A DNA stretch of 64,000 nucleotides from Streptomyces roseicoloratus (GCF_004117935.1 NZ_SDOY01000140.1:62001-126000); one strand, 5' to 3'; counted from the stretch's first letter, positions 42,498-51,891 are shown. Notes: generated from the letters alone by a model not told the origin. Translations and numbers: made by a program.

Positions 42498-43148
42498 GTG
42501 ACCATTCGTGTACTCATCTGCGACGAACTGCCGGTCATCGGCGACGGCTTACGCACCCTGCTCGACGCCGTGCCCGACCTCGACGTGATCGGCACGACCG
42601 ACAACGGCATGGAGGCCATCGTCCTGGTGCGCACCAAACGCCCGGACGTGATAGTCACGGATCTCAGCCTGCGGACCATCGACGGACTGGAGATGATCCG
42701 CAGGCTCGGCAAGGAGGAGACGCGGCCGAACATCGTCGTGTTCACCCGGTCCGACACCGACAAGACGGTCAGCGACGTGCTGCACGCCGGCGCGAGCTGC
42801 CTGCTCGGCAAGGACGCCAGCCCGCAGGAACTGGTCACCGCGATCCGGGCGGCGGCGGCCGGCCGGACGATGCTCGCACCGGACATCGCGCACCGCCTGG
42901 TCACGTGGTTCCGCGAGCAGCCGGACACCCCGGAGTCGGCGCCGCACCCGGAGGTCACCGAACTGACCCCGAGGGAGCGGGAGGTGACCCAGATGGTGGC
43001 ACGGGGCATGTCGACCGAGGAGGTGGCCCGTGAGCTCACCATCGGCGTCGCCACCGTACGCACCCACCTCTACCGGGTGCGCACCAAGCTCGGCGTCCGC
43101 GACCGCGCCCAACTCGTGTCGCTCGCCTATCAGTCCGGCCTGATGTAG
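42498..43148 (+). CDS. NarL/LuxR-type response regulator with TTA codon
   Basis: A 216-residue response regulator. The receiver has the acidic pair DE at 9-10 and phospho-acceptor Asp55 in VIVTDLSLRT, with GKDASP near 105; the LuxR helix-turn-helix is LTPREREVTQMVARGMSTEEVARELTIG (key parts LTPREREV and VRTHLYRVRTKLGV). No sensor kinase gene is adjacent. Leu18 is encoded by TTA, so translation needs the bldA leucyl tRNA, typical of pathway-specific regulators of Streptomyces antibiotic clusters. GTG 42498 is the start. It is probably the activator of the surrounding biosynthetic cluster. Confidence 0.9.
   Translation: MTIRVLICDELPVIGDGLRTLLDAVPDLDVIGTTDNGMEAIVLVRTKRPDVIVTDLSLRTIDGLEMIRRLGKEETRPNIVVFTRSDTDKTVSDVLHAGASCLLGKDASPQELVTAIRAAAAGRTMLAPDIAHRLVTWFREQPDTPESAPHPEVTELTPREREVTQMVARGMSTEEVARELTIGVATVRTHLYRVRTKLGVRDRAQLVSLAYQSGLM
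42549..42551 (+). other. In-frame TTA codon (bldA dependence)
   Basis: Codon 18 of the response regulator is TTA. TTA is very rare in Streptomyces and is concentrated in regulators of secondary metabolism and development. I noticed no other in-frame TTA in the cluster genes I read. Confidence 0.9.
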
Positions 43149-43156
43149 GTCGATGC

Positions 43157-43175
43157 ACCCGGTCCCCGGCCGGGT
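43157..43175. terminator. Possible terminator between response regulator and acyl-CoA dehydrogenase-like gene
   Basis: ACCCGG (43157-43162) pairs with CCGGGT (43170-43175) over a 7-nt loop between two convergent genes; the stem is short. Confidence 0.3.
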
Positions 43176-43202
43176 CGCCCCCCCGGCGCCGGAAGAAGCG
43201 CC

Positions 43203-44336
43203 CTAGGACCGCTCGGGCCGGCCCGCCGCCACGGTGGTGCGCCCCGCGTCGTTCTCCCCGGCGGCGCGCCGGGCCAGGTCGAGGCGGGCGGCGCCGGCCA
43301 GTCGCCACAGTGCGGCGGGCTCGCCGTACCGGTTCGACTCGGCCGCGGCCAGCCGGAAGTGGCGGTGCAGGCCGAGCTCCGACGTCATCGCCCGTACGCC
43401 GCAGCTCTGCATGCACAGCCGTACGACGTCGCGCGCGGTCTCGGCGGCCGTCGCGAGCGCCACGACGGGCGCCGTACCGACGGCTCCGGCACCGAGGGCC
43501 TCGGCACCGGTGCCTTCGTCGGTCCGGTCCCCCGCGGTGTCGACCAGCCAGGCACCGCGGTACACCGCCGCCCTCGTCGCCCGCAGCGCCACCGTGGCGC
43601 GCGCCAGCGGGAAGGCCACCGCCGGCAGGTCGCGCAGCCGGGTGTCGAACTGCCGGCGGGTGCCGGCGTGGCGCACCGCGATCCGGTGGGCGCCGTCGGC
43701 GATGCCGAGGAGATAGGCGGCCTGTCGGAGCCGGGCCCGCGCGAGCGGTCCGGCCGGTGCCTCGGCCGGACCGCCGACGACGTCCGCCGTGCCGACCGGG
43801 GTGGCGTCGAGGCGGACGACGGGCGGCCAGCACGTGCCGTCGACGCGGACGCCGGGCGCGCCGGCCGGTACGGCGACGAGCACGGGGCCGGCGTCGGTCC
43901 GGGTGGCGACGAGCAGGGGCCGTCCGGCGTCCGGGGCGTCGACGGTGGCCGTGCCGCTCAGCTCCCAGCCGCCGTCGCGCGGGCTCGCGGTGATCCCGGT
44001 GCCGGCCGGCAGCGCTTCGAGTCCGGCCAGTGCCGCGCCCGCCGGGCCGCCGGTGTCGGCGGCGAGCGCGTCGGCCCGGTACGGGTTGCCGCGGGCCGCG
44101 CGGCCGAGTTCCTCGCTGACGAGCACGCCGGCCGTCAGCCCGAGGCCGAGGCCGCCGGCCGCGGCGGGCCGTTCGAAGGCGGTCGCTTCCAGCCGGTCGA
44201 GCACCGCCCGCGCGGGCCCGGAAGGTCCGTCGGTCACCGGCGCGCCCTGCACCTCGGGCCGCGGGGGGACGGCGGCGAGCGCCCCGCGCAGGGCCTTGCG
44301 CAGCTGCACGAGCAGCGGATCGGGGGTGAGGTCCAT
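43203..44336 (-). CDS. Acyl-CoA dehydrogenase-like flavoprotein, small and diverged
   Basis: A 377-residue protein of the acyl-CoA dehydrogenase superfamily. The C-terminal helical domain is recognisable (RQFDTRLRDLPAVAFPLARA, VRLCMQSCGVRAMTSELGLHRHFR), while the N-terminal and middle domains are short and Ala/Gly-rich. It starts 1 nt after the stop of the better-conserved acyl-CoA dehydrogenase gene, suggesting a heterodimer like those in actinobacterial steroid catabolism. In this cluster the pair may desaturate a carrier-bound intermediate. The usual GTSE catalytic-loop motif is not visible here, so this may be the non-catalytic partner. Confidence 0.8.
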   Translation of the reverse strand: MDLTPDPLLVQLRKALRGALAAVPPRPEVQGAPVTDGPSGPARAVLDRLEATAFERPAAAGGLGLGLTAGVLVSEELGRAARGNPYRADALAADTGGPAGAALAGLEALPAGTGITASPRDGGWELSGTATVDAPDAGRPLLVATRTDAGPVLVAVPAGAPGVRVDGTCWPPVVRLDATPVGTADVVGGPAEAPAGPLARARLRQAAYLLGIADGAHRIAVRHAGTRRQFDTRLRDLPAVAFPLARATVALRATRAAVYRGAWLVDTAGDRTDEGTGAEALGAGAVGTAPVVALATAAETARDVVRLCMQSCGVRAMTSELGLHRHFRLAAAESNRYGEPAALWRLAGAARLDLARRAAGENDAGRTTVAAGRPERS

Positions 44337-44337
44337 G

Positions 44338-45492
44338 TCAGCGCTTCTCCTGTCCGATGGAGTCGAACGCGGCGGCGATGATCTGCAGCATCACCTCGGA
44401 GGTTCCCGCCGACAGGGTGAGCCCGGGGGCCTCGCGGAGGGCGGAGTCCAGGATCGCGGCGGCCCTGGTGCGGTCGGCCCGCTGCCGGGGGCTCGGGATG
44501 TCGGCGGCCCACGCGGCGACGCTCTGGGCGAGTTCGCTGCTGTGGTACTTGGCGACGGCGGCGGCGACCTCGTCGACGCGGTCGTCGGCGATCCCGGTGA
44601 TCACCTCCCAGGCGAGGGCGTGGTCGGCGAGGAGCGCGCCGTCCCAGCGGCCGATCCGTTCCAGGTGGGCCTCGTGCGGATCGCCGGGGGCCTGGTCGAC
44701 CAGGGCTTCGAGGGCGGCGTCCAGCCAGTGCTCGGCCTTGAGGTGGTAGTCGAGGCCGGTGCGTTCGATGGCCAGGGCCTGGTTGAGCAGCGGCCATCCC
44801 TGGTCGCGTGCGCCGATGAGGTCGTCGCCGGACACCGCGACGGCGTCGAGCTCGACGTGGTGGAACTGTTCGTCGTTGACGCTGGGGATGACGTGCACGG
44901 TGACGCCGGGGGCGTTCATGTCGACCAGGAACAGGCTGATGCCCTGGTACTTGCCGGTTCCCGGGGTCGTACGGGCGGCGCACAGGCCGAGGTCGACGAA
45001 GCGGGTCTTCAGGCTGAACACCTTGGTGCCGGTGATGCGGTAGCCGTCTCCGTCGGGTTCGGCCACGGTCCGCAGGGCACCGAGGTCGGAGCCGGCGTCG
45101 GGTTCGGTGTACAGGACGGAGCCGAAGCGCTCGCCGCTCGCCAGGGCGGGCAGGTGCCGACGCTTCTGCTCGGCGCTGCCGGCCATGAGGAGGAACTGGC
45201 CGATGATCTGGATGGTGTTGACGTGCAGGGTGTCCGGCACGTCGGCGCGCACCAGCTCCTCGGCGACGATCGCGGCGTCGGTGAGCGGCCGGCCCGATCC
45301 CCCGTACTCGGCCGGCCAGTGCACGGCCAGCAGTCCGAGCTTGCCGAGCAGGCGGTACAGCGGCCGCTGGTCCGGCTCGACGCCGTCCACGGGGGTGGCG
45401 TCCGCGATCGCGGCGCGCACCTCGGCGGTGCGCAGTGCCGTGCGCACGTCCGCCCGGAACCGTTGTTGTTCCTCGGTGAATCCGAAGCGCAT
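44338..45492 (-). CDS. Acyl-CoA dehydrogenase
   Basis: A 384-residue acyl-CoA dehydrogenase. The start is MRFGFTEEQQRFRADVRTAL, the FAD/substrate region is GSVLYTEPDAGSDLGALRT with ITGTKVFSLKTRFVDLGL, and the C-terminal catalytic-loop region is LSAGTSEVMLQIIA. It uses FAD to introduce a double bond next to a thioester. It lies 10 nt downstream of the NRPS gene and immediately upstream of a second, diverged family member, all on the minus strand. A substrate tethered to the NRPS carrier domain is plausible; a CoA ester cannot be excluded. Confidence 0.9.
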   Translation of the reverse strand: MRFGFTEEQQRFRADVRTALRTAEVRAAIADATPVDGVEPDQRPLYRLLGKLGLLAVHWPAEYGGSGRPLTDAAIVAEELVRADVPDTLHVNTIQIIGQFLLMAGSAEQKRRHLPALASGERFGSVLYTEPDAGSDLGALRTVAEPDGDGYRITGTKVFSLKTRFVDLGLCAARTTPGTGKYQGISLFLVDMNAPGVTVHVIPSVNDEQFHHVELDAVAVSGDDLIGARDQGWPLLNQALAIERTGLDYHLKAEHWLDAALEALVDQAPGDPHEAHLERIGRWDGALLADHALAWEVITGIADDRVDEVAAAVAKYHSSELAQSVAAWAADIPSPRQRADRTRAAAILDSALREAPGLTLSAGTSEVMLQIIAAAFDSIGQEKR

Positions 45493-45502
45493 GGGCGTCT
45501 CC

Positions 45503-48500
45503 TCAGCTGGCGAGTGTGCGTTCGATCGCGGCGGCGATCCGGCCGAGCGCCGGTTCCGTGAACAGCGTGTAGTGGTCGCCGGGCAGTTCGGCGGCCCGGA
45601 AGGGGCCGGTGCAGGCGCTGCGCCACTCGGCCTCGACGGCGGCGTGGTTCGAGGCGGTGAGCAGCGTGACGGGTCCGCCGTACGGGGTGGGCGGGCGGTA
45701 CTCCTGCTGTGCCAGGGCGCAGGCCCGGAAGGTGGCGTAGCGGGCGGCCAGCTCCGCGTCGTCGAGTTCGGGTGCGACGCCGAGCGAGGTCAGGATCTCC
45801 CTGAGGTCGGCCCGGCCGGCCGCCGGGTCGTCGAGCACCGCGCGTACGGCCGGTCCGTCCTGGCCGGCCAGCCGGGCGACGTCGTGCACGAACCGCTGCC
45901 GTACCGTCCGTTCGTCGAGCGGGACGAGGTCCTCGTCGTAGGAGGCGTCGAGGAGGACCACCGGTGGCCGCGCCCCGGTGTCCCGTTCCAGCTGACGGGC
46001 GACCTCGAAGGCGAGGACGCCGCCGTAGGACCAGCCGGCCAGGCAGAACGCGTCGGGCGGGCCCGGGGTGGCGAGCGCCCGGGCGATCCGGGCGGCGGTC
46101 GCCGTCACGCCTTCCTCGGGTGGCAGGGCGGCGTCGCGCGGGTCGGCGGCGAAGCCGGCCACGCCGATGCCCTCGCCGAGGGCCCTGACCAGCGGTACGT
46201 AGCAGAAGAGTTCGCCGCCGGAGGGGTGCAGCAGGACGACCCGCGCCGGGGCGGGCGGGCGCATCAGCGCCGGGGCCCGGTCGCCGGTCGCCGCGGCGCC
46301 GCTGTGCCGGTCCCGCCGCTCGGCCGGGCCGGCCAGGTGGTCGAGCGGATCGTCGTCCGTGGTGCGGCGGGCGGCCCGGACGGCGTCGACGGTGGCGGCG
46401 AGGTGGGCGACGGTGGGCGAGGTGAAGAAGTCGCCGAGCGCGATCTCCACGCCGAACCTGCGGGTGATGGCGGACATCAGCTGGGCGGCCTGGAGGCTGT
46501 TGCCGCCGGCCAGGAAGAAGTCGTCGTGGACGCCGAGCCGGGCGTTGCGCAGCAGCGGGCCGAGGACGTCGTGCAGCAGGACCCGCTCGGTGGCGGTGCG
46601 GGGTGCGTCGCCCGCGCCGTCGCCGCCCGCCTTCGGGTCGGGCGCGGGGAGCCTGCGCCAGTCGACCTTGCCGCTGCTGGTGAGCGGGAGTTCGTCGAGG
46701 ACGACGAAGTACGAGGGGATCATGTACGAGGGCAGGACGGTGCCGAGCTGTTCGCGTACCGAGGGCAGCCGTTCCTCGGTGATGCCCGTCAGGTAGGCGA
46801 CGAGGTGCTTGTCGCCGGTGTCGTCGGTCCAGGGCCGCGCGGTGACCTGTCCGATGCCGTCGACGCCGGCCAGCGCCGACTCGACCTCGCCGAGTTCGAT
46901 CCGCAGGCCGCGGATCTTGACCTGCTGGTCGATCCGGCCGAGGAAGACGAGGCGGCCGTCGGGCAGCCGTTTGACCAGGTCTCCGGTGCGGTAGAGGCGT
47001 CCGCCCGGCGCGGTGCCGAACGGGTCGGCGACGAACTTCTCCGCGGTCAGCTCGTCCCGGTCGAGGTAGCCGCGGGCCAGTCCGGCGCCGCCGATGACGA
47101 GTTCGCCGGGCACGCCGACCGGTACGGGGCGCAGGTCGCGGTCCAGGACGTGCGCGACGTGGTTGGTCATGGGCAGGCCGATCGGCGGTGAGGTGTCCCA
47201 GGTGCCCGGGCACTCCTCGACGATCATGGTGACCGTGCACTCGGTCGGGCCGTAGCCGTTGAACAGCCGCCGGCCCGGGTTCCACCGGTTCACCAGCTCG
47301 CCGCTGAAGGCCTCGCCGCCGACGAAGGCGATCCGCAGGTCGGTGAACTTCTCCGGGGCGAGCAGCGGCATGACCGTCGGCGGCAGGTCGATGACGGTGA
47401 TGCCGGCGCGTTCCATCAGCGACTGGAGCCGGTCGATGGAGAGCCGTTCGCCGTCGGTGGCCAGGACGAGCCGTGCGCCGGTGAGCAGCGCGGAGAAGGT
47501 CTCGAACACGGAGACGTCGAAGGTGACGGAGGCGAAGCCGAGCACGCGGTCGGCCGGTGTGAGGTCGAACAGCTCCTGGGCGGAGTCGATGAAGTTGACC
47601 ACGCCGCGGTGTTCGAGGAGGACGCCCTTGGGCCGTCCGGTGCTGCCGGAGGTGTAGATGACGTACGCGAGGTCGCCGGGTTCCGCCGCGAGCGGCGGGT
47701 TCGTGGCGGGCAGCGCCGCGAGTTCGGCGCGGACCTCGTCCAGGATCACGACGGGCGCGGTGACGGCGCCGACGGTGGCGGCGACCTCGGCGTGGGCGAT
47801 CACGGTGTGCAGGCCCGAGTCGGCGGCGATCTCCGCGACGCGTGCGGGCGGGTGGGCCGGGTCGAGCGGGACGTAGGCCGCGCCGGTCTTGAGGACGGCG
47901 AGCACGGCCGTGGTCAGGTCGGCGTTCCTGCGCAGGCACAGGCCGATCCGTGCGCCGGGCGCGGCGCCGCGTTCGCGCAGCAGGGCGGCGAGCCGGTTGG
48001 CGCGGGCGTTGAGTTCGGCGTAGCTCGTGGTGACGTCCTCGACGACGAGGGCCACGGCGTCGGGGGCCTCCTGGACGCGGGCCTCGAACTGCTCGACGAC
48101 GGTCGTCTCGCGGACGGGGCGCACGGGTCCGCTGCCGACGCGGGCGAGGAACTCCTTGTCCTCGGCGCTGAGCACGTCGGCCGCGGACAGCGGGGCGTCG
48201 GGGGCGGTGGTGAGGGTGCGCAGCAGTCCCTCGTAGTGCCGGGCGAAGCGGGCGACGCTGTCGTCGTCGAAGAGGTGGGCGTTGTACGCGATGTGCAGGA
48301 CGGCGTCGGTGCCGGGCCGGGCCGGCTCGGCGAGGGTCCAGCTCATGTCGTGGCGGGAGGTGTCGGCGGGGACGTCCTCCCGGGTGGTGGCCAGGCCGGG
48401 CAGCGCCGGCGGCGCGCCGGCGTCCCCGCGTGCGAACACGACGGGGAAGAGCGGTGCGCGCGCGAGGTCGCGGGCCGGGTCGACGGCGTCGACGAGCTCG

Positions 48501-49609
48501 GGGAACGGCAGTCCGCCGTGGTCGTGCGCCGCCGCGATCACGCGGCCGACCCGCCGGACCAGTTCGCGGAAGGTCGGGTCGCCGGTGAGGTCGCCGCGCA
48601 GCACGGTCGTGTCGGCGAACCGGCCGATCACGCGCGACACGGCCGCGTGCCGGCGGTTGGCGTCGGGCGCTCCGACGACCAGGTCCTCCAGGCCCGAGTA
48701 GCGGTGCAGCAGGACGAGGAAGGCGGCGAGGTGGACGTCGTACGGTGTCGCCGCCTCCTCGCGGGCGAGGTTCCTGGCCCGTTCCAGGGCCTCGTGGCCG
48801 ATCGTGAAGCCGCGGGCGCCACCGGCGTAGGTCGGCGTGTCGCCGCGCGGCCGGTCGGTGGGGAGCTCCAGGACCTCGGCGCCGGCGAGCGTGTCGCGCC
48901 AGTGGCCGGCCAGCCGGTCGCGCTCGGCGCCGTCGAGACGGTCGTTCTGCCACACGGCGTGGTCCGGGTACTGCACCGGCAGGACGGGCAGCCGGGGGGT
49001 GTCGCCGTCCTTCGACGCCCGGTAGGCCTCGGCGAGCTCGCCGGCCAGGAGGTCGAGCGACCGCTCGTCGCACACCAGGCGGTGCGCGGCGAACAGGAAC
49101 AGGTGGTCGTCGGGCGCGACGCGGACGAGCAGCGCGCGCCACAGCGGCGCCCGGCCGGTGTCGAAGGGGGTCGCGGTCCGTTCCGCCACGAGCGCCCGGG
49201 CGGCGGCGAGCCGCTGTCCGTGGTCGTCGCCGGGGGCTTCGACGAGCGGCAGCTGGACGCGGACCTCGGGGGCGACGACCTGCACGGGACCGCCCTCGCG
49301 CGTCACGACGGCGGTGCGCAGCGCCTCGTGCCGGGCCACGACCGCGGCCAGCGCCGTGCGCAGGGCGCCGGGGTCGAGGTCGCCGCGCAGCCGCAGGCAC
49401 AGCGGCAGCGCCGTGGCGGGGCCGTCGGCCGCCGGACGGCCGGGGTCCCCCAGGGTCCGCTGCGCGGACGACAGCGGTGCGGGTCCGGTGTTCCCGCGCG
49501 GTGTCGGGCCCTGTGCCGCCGCGTCCTCCACCGTCGCCCTCAGCAGGGCGAGGAAGCGCGCGCGGCGCTCCTCGGGCAGCGCGGCGAGACGCCGGCTCAG
49601 TCCGGTCAA
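45503..49609 (-). CDS. Single-module NRPS, C-A-PCP-TE
   Basis: A 1368-residue synthetase. The condensation domain spans about 45-480, but its HHxxxDG motif reads HRLVCDE (176-182), with Arg177 in place of the catalytic His. The adenylation domain (500-990) has YTSGSTGRPKG and a complete core; the pocket residues by the usual ten-position alignment are D698, V699, F702, D741, F762, G764, G785, V793, T794 and K981, which I cannot match to a known substrate. The PCP serine is Ser1038 in LAGGNSLQ and the thioesterase nucleophile Ser1194 in GWSYGG. The start is TTG 49609, with AAGGGAG 6 nt upstream, overlapping the LysK-like stop. It should join and release a short peptide containing the unusual amino acid. 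Confidence 0.93.
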   Translation of the reverse strand: MTGLSRRLAALPEERRARFLALLRATVEDAAAQGPTPRGNTGPAPLSSAQRTLGDPGRPAADGPATALPLCLRLRGDLDPGALRTALAAVVARHEALRTAVVTREGGPVQVVAPEVRVQLPLVEAPGDDHGQRLAAARALVAERTATPFDTGRAPLWRALLVRVAPDDHLFLFAAHRLVCDERSLDLLAGELAEAYRASKDGDTPRLPVLPVQYPDHAVWQNDRLDGAERDRLAGHWRDTLAGAEVLELPTDRPRGDTPTYAGGARGFTIGHEALERARNLAREEAATPYDVHLAAFLVLLHRYSGLEDLVVGAPDANRRHAAVSRVIGRFADTTVLRGDLTGDPTFRELVRRVGRVIAAAHDHGGLPFPELVDAVDPARDLARAPLFPVVFARGDAGAPPALPGLATTREDVPADTSRHDMSWTLAEPARPGTDAVLHIAYNAHLFDDDSVARFARHYEGLLRTLTTAPDAPLSAADVLSAEDKEFLARVGSGPVRPVRETTVVEQFEARVQEAPDAVALVVEDVTTSYAELNARANRLAALLRERGAAPGARIGLCLRRNADLTTAVLAVLKTGAAYVPLDPAHPPARVAEIAADSGLHTVIAHAEVAATVGAVTAPVVILDEVRAELAALPATNPPLAAEPGDLAYVIYTSGSTGRPKGVLLEHRGVVNFIDSAQELFDLTPADRVLGFASVTFDVSVFETFSALLTGARLVLATDGERLSIDRLQSLMERAGITVIDLPPTVMPLLAPEKFTDLRIAFVGGEAFSGELVNRWNPGRRLFNGYGPTECTVTMIVEECPGTWDTSPPIGLPMTNHVAHVLDRDLRPVPVGVPGELVIGGAGLARGYLDRDELTAEKFVADPFGTAPGGRLYRTGDLVKRLPDGRLVFLGRIDQQVKIRGLRIELGEVESALAGVDGIGQVTARPWTDDTGDKHLVAYLTGITEERLPSVREQLGTVLPSYMIPSYFVVLDELPLTSSGKVDWRRLPAPDPKAGGDGAGDAPRTATERVLLHDVLGPLLRNARLGVHDDFFLAGGNSLQAAQLMSAITRRFGVEIALGDFFTSPTVAHLAATVDAVRAARRTTDDDPLDHLAGPAERRDRHSGAAATGDRAPALMRPPAPARVVLLHPSGGELFCYVPLVRALGEGIGVAGFAADPRDAALPPEEGVTATAARIARALATPGPPDAFCLAGWSYGGVLAFEVARQLERDTGARPPVVLLDASYDEDLVPLDERTVRQRFVHDVARLAGQDGPAVRAVLDDPAAGRADLREILTSLGVAPELDDAELAARYATFRACALAQQEYRPPTPYGGPVTLLTASNHAAVEAEWRSACTGPFRAAELPGDHYTLFTEPALGRIAAAIERTLAS

Positions 49610-50730
49610 CGGAGGCTCCCTTCGGACAGCGGCGCGCCGGTGACCTGCTCGTCCGTACGGACGGGGAGGTCCGACAGCTCCGAGATGGCGTGGGACAGGA
49701 CGTCGATGCCGCGCAGGAAGTCGGACAGCACGATGTGCTCGGTGTCGGCGTGGTCGAGCCTGCTGTCGCCCGGGCCGTAGGTGGCCATGGGGATGTCCCA
49801 GACCTCGGCGAGGGTGTTCATGTCGGAGGTGGCCGTCTTGACCACCAGCCGGGGCTGGGCGTGCACCTTGCGGATGCCGGAGACGAGTGCGCGGACGGCC
49901 GGGTTGGAGCGGTCGGCGCGGCAGGCCTCCACCGCGTTCAGCACCTCCAGCCGGCCCGCGGGCAGCCGTTCGCGCAGGCCGGTCACGAGGCCTTCGGTGT
50001 CGAACCCGGGCGGGGTGCGGACGCTGAGGTCCACGGTCGCCGAGGTGAGGTCGGCGTTGACCTGGACGAGCGTCGCGCCGGGCTTGGCGAAGGCGTCGTG
50101 GCCGGCGTCGGGCCCGAGCAGGTCGAGCAGCGCGTTCCAGGACTCCACGGCCAGTTCGGACGCCTTGGGTTCCGGGTTGCTCGGGTGGGTGGCGGGACAG
50201 GTGACGGTGTAGCGCAGGTCGAGCTTGCCCTTGTAGCCGATCACGACGCTCGACCAGCCGCTGGGCTCGCCGACGATGAGCGCGTCGGGCCGGTCGTGGG
50301 TGGCGCGGATCGCCATCGCGCCGCGGGACTTGGGGGTCTCCTCCTCGACGACGCCGATGACGACGATCCGGCCGGGGAAGTCGGCCGCGCTGGCCGCGGC
50401 GCAGATCATCGCGGCCAGCGGTCCCTTGGCGTCGACGGCGCCCCGGCCGTACAGCCGGCCGTCCTCGGAGCGGACCGGGACCTGGCCGGGGACGGTGTCG
50501 AGGTGGCCGAGCAGCATCAGGGTCGGTCCGTCGCCGCGTTCGATGACGCCGATGACGTTGCCGACGGTGTCGATGTGGGCCCGGAAGCCCAGGTCCGCCA
50601 TGGCCTCGGCCAGGTGGTCCGCCAGAGCGCGCTCCTGGTAGGACGAGGAGGGAATCTCCAGCATGCCGCGCAGCAGCCCGACGGCCCAGGTCTCGGTGAC
50701 GTGGCCGGACGACGTGAATGCCCAGTTCAT
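49606..50730 (-). CDS. lysK: LysK-like M20 peptidase, releases the amino acid from the carrier protein
   Basis: A 374-residue M20 metallopeptidase. Metal ligands lie in [24 protein letters not shown] (bridging Asp), [10 protein letters not shown] (general base and ligand) and LIVGEPSG. The family includes [LysW]-lysine/ornithine hydrolase LysK, which cuts the isopeptide bond to the carrier's C-terminal Glu. Here it would free the finished diamino acid from the LysW-like carrier. ATG 50730 overlaps the LysX stop (ATGA) and its own stop overlaps the NRPS TTG, so release and peptide assembly are translationally linked. Confidence 0.9.
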   Translation of the reverse strand: MNWAFTSSGHVTETWAVGLLRGMLEIPSSSYQERALADHLAEAMADLGFRAHIDTVGNVIGVIERGDGPTLMLLGHLDTVPGQVPVRSEDGRLYGRGAVDAKGPLAAMICAAASAADFPGRIVVIGVVEEETPKSRGAMAIRATHDRPDALIVGEPSGWSSVVIGYKGKLDLRYTVTCPATHPSNPEPKASELAVESWNALLDLLGPDAGHDAFAKPGATLVQVNADLTSATVDLSVRTPPGFDTEGLVTGLRERLPAGRLEVLNAVEACRADRSNPAVRALVSGIRKVHAQPRLVVKTATSDMNTLAEVWDIPMATYGPGDSRLDHADTEHIVLSDFLRGIDVLSHAISELSDLPVRTDEQVTGAPLSEGSLR

Positions 50731-51605
50731 CGTTGCGCTCGCTTCCCGAGGTGTTCGACGATGCGGTCCGCGACGTCGACGCGGTCGCCGAGGGCGGACT
50801 GGAAACCGGAGAACTCGACCCGGTGGTTGACCTCGAGGACGAGCAGCCTGCCGTCGCGGTCCTCGATCAGGTCGACGCCGGCGATGTCGGCGCCGACGGC
50901 GGCGGCGGCCTCGACCGCCAGCCCGGTGAGCTCCGGTGTCGTCTCGCACGGCAGGGTCCTGCCGCCGAGCGCCACGTTGGTACGGGTCGACTCGCCGGTC
51001 CGGTAGACGGCTCCGAGGAGTTCGCCGCCGACGACGACGGCCCTGATGTCCCGGCCGGGCTTGTCGACGAGCTCCTGCACGTACACGAGGTGCGACTGCG
51101 GGCTCGGCAGCGCGCCGACGTATTCGAGCACGCCCTCCGCGGCGGCGCGGTCGTGCAGGGGGACGATCAGCCGGCCCCAGGAGCCGACCAGCGGCTTGAT
51201 CAGTGCCGGGTAGCCGAGGGAGTCGAGGGCCGCCAGCGCGGCCTGCGGGGTGAGGGCGAGCGTGGTGCGCGGGATCGGCAGGCCGGCCGTCCGGAGGGCC
51301 AGCGTGGTGCGCCACTTGTCGCCGCAGACCTCGGTCGCGTCGGCGCTGTTGACCACCTCGGCGCCGGCCGCGGTGAGGCAGCGGGCGGCGTACGCCGCGC
51401 GGGCCTGGCCGATCTCCCGGTTCAGGACGAGGCTCCAGGGCAGGGCGCGCCGCCCGGCCGGGAACCACTGCGCGCGCGTGTCGACGTGGTCGAAGGCGAC
51501 GCCGCGCCGGTCGAACGCGTCGAACAGCCGTTTCTCGTCCGCGCCGACCCTGCTGGCGAGTACGGCGATCCCGCCGCCGCCGGGGTGCTCTGCTGTCGCT
51601 GACAC
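50727..51605 (-). CDS. lysX: LysX-like ATP-grasp ligase, loads an amino acid onto the carrier protein
   Basis: A 292-residue ATP-grasp enzyme of the LysX/RimK group: CGDKWRTTLALRTAGLPIPRT, then PALIKPLVGSWGRLI (ATP binding), VQELVDKPGRDIRAVVVGG and LLVLEVNHRVEFSGF (metal ligands). LysX forms an isopeptide bond between the amino group of aminoadipate or glutamate and the C-terminal Glu of LysW. In the vazabitide pathway the substrate is glutamate. GTG 51605 is preceded by GGAGGT. It begins the minus-strand half of the cluster, opposite the sulfotransferase gene. Confidence 0.92.
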   Translation of the reverse strand: MSATAEHPGGGGIAVLASRVGADEKRLFDAFDRRGVAFDHVDTRAQWFPAGRRALPWSLVLNREIGQARAAYAARCLTAAGAEVVNSADATEVCGDKWRTTLALRTAGLPIPRTTLALTPQAALAALDSLGYPALIKPLVGSWGRLIVPLHDRAAAEGVLEYVGALPSPQSHLVYVQELVDKPGRDIRAVVVGGELLGAVYRTGESTRTNVALGGRTLPCETTPELTGLAVEAAAAVGADIAGVDLIEDRDGRLLVLEVNHRVEFSGFQSALGDRVDVADRIVEHLGKRAQR

Positions 51606-51891
51606 GTGACCTCCGTAGTAGGACCACTGGTGGACCGGACGGCACGACCGGTCTGCCGCGTCGCACGGACGTTACGGGCGCGCGGGCACCGCGCGCGTCC
51701 GCGACAAGTTCAACGGCGGGGACGCGTCGCGTTTACTTCGCGCTCCTCCGGCTGCTCATTTCGCTTACCCGGACCGGGCGTCCCCCGTGTCACGCTGGTC
51801 GGGATTCCGGTCGGCGGCCGCGGAGTTCACCGTGCGCTTTCCTTCCGGTTTCGGTTTCACACCCGGGCGGGGCCAGAGCGAAGGGGAAACC
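51606..51891. other. Divergent promoter region of the cluster
   Basis: 286 bp between lysX (-) and the sulfotransferase (+). An imperfect palindrome GGACCACTGGTGGACC (51621-51636) lies 16 bp before lysX and a CGCGCG repeat pair lies near 51680. I could not assign -35/-10 elements with confidence, but both halves of the cluster must be driven from here. Confidence 0.5.

Noticed and set aside
42199-42501. A 100-codon open frame in the leader of the response regulator, starting near the predicted transcription start and overlapping the GTG
   Set aside because: Third positions are not GC-biased, composition is not protein-like (many Pro, Arg and Ser, no hydrophobic core) and no ribosome site is visible; probably untranslated leader.
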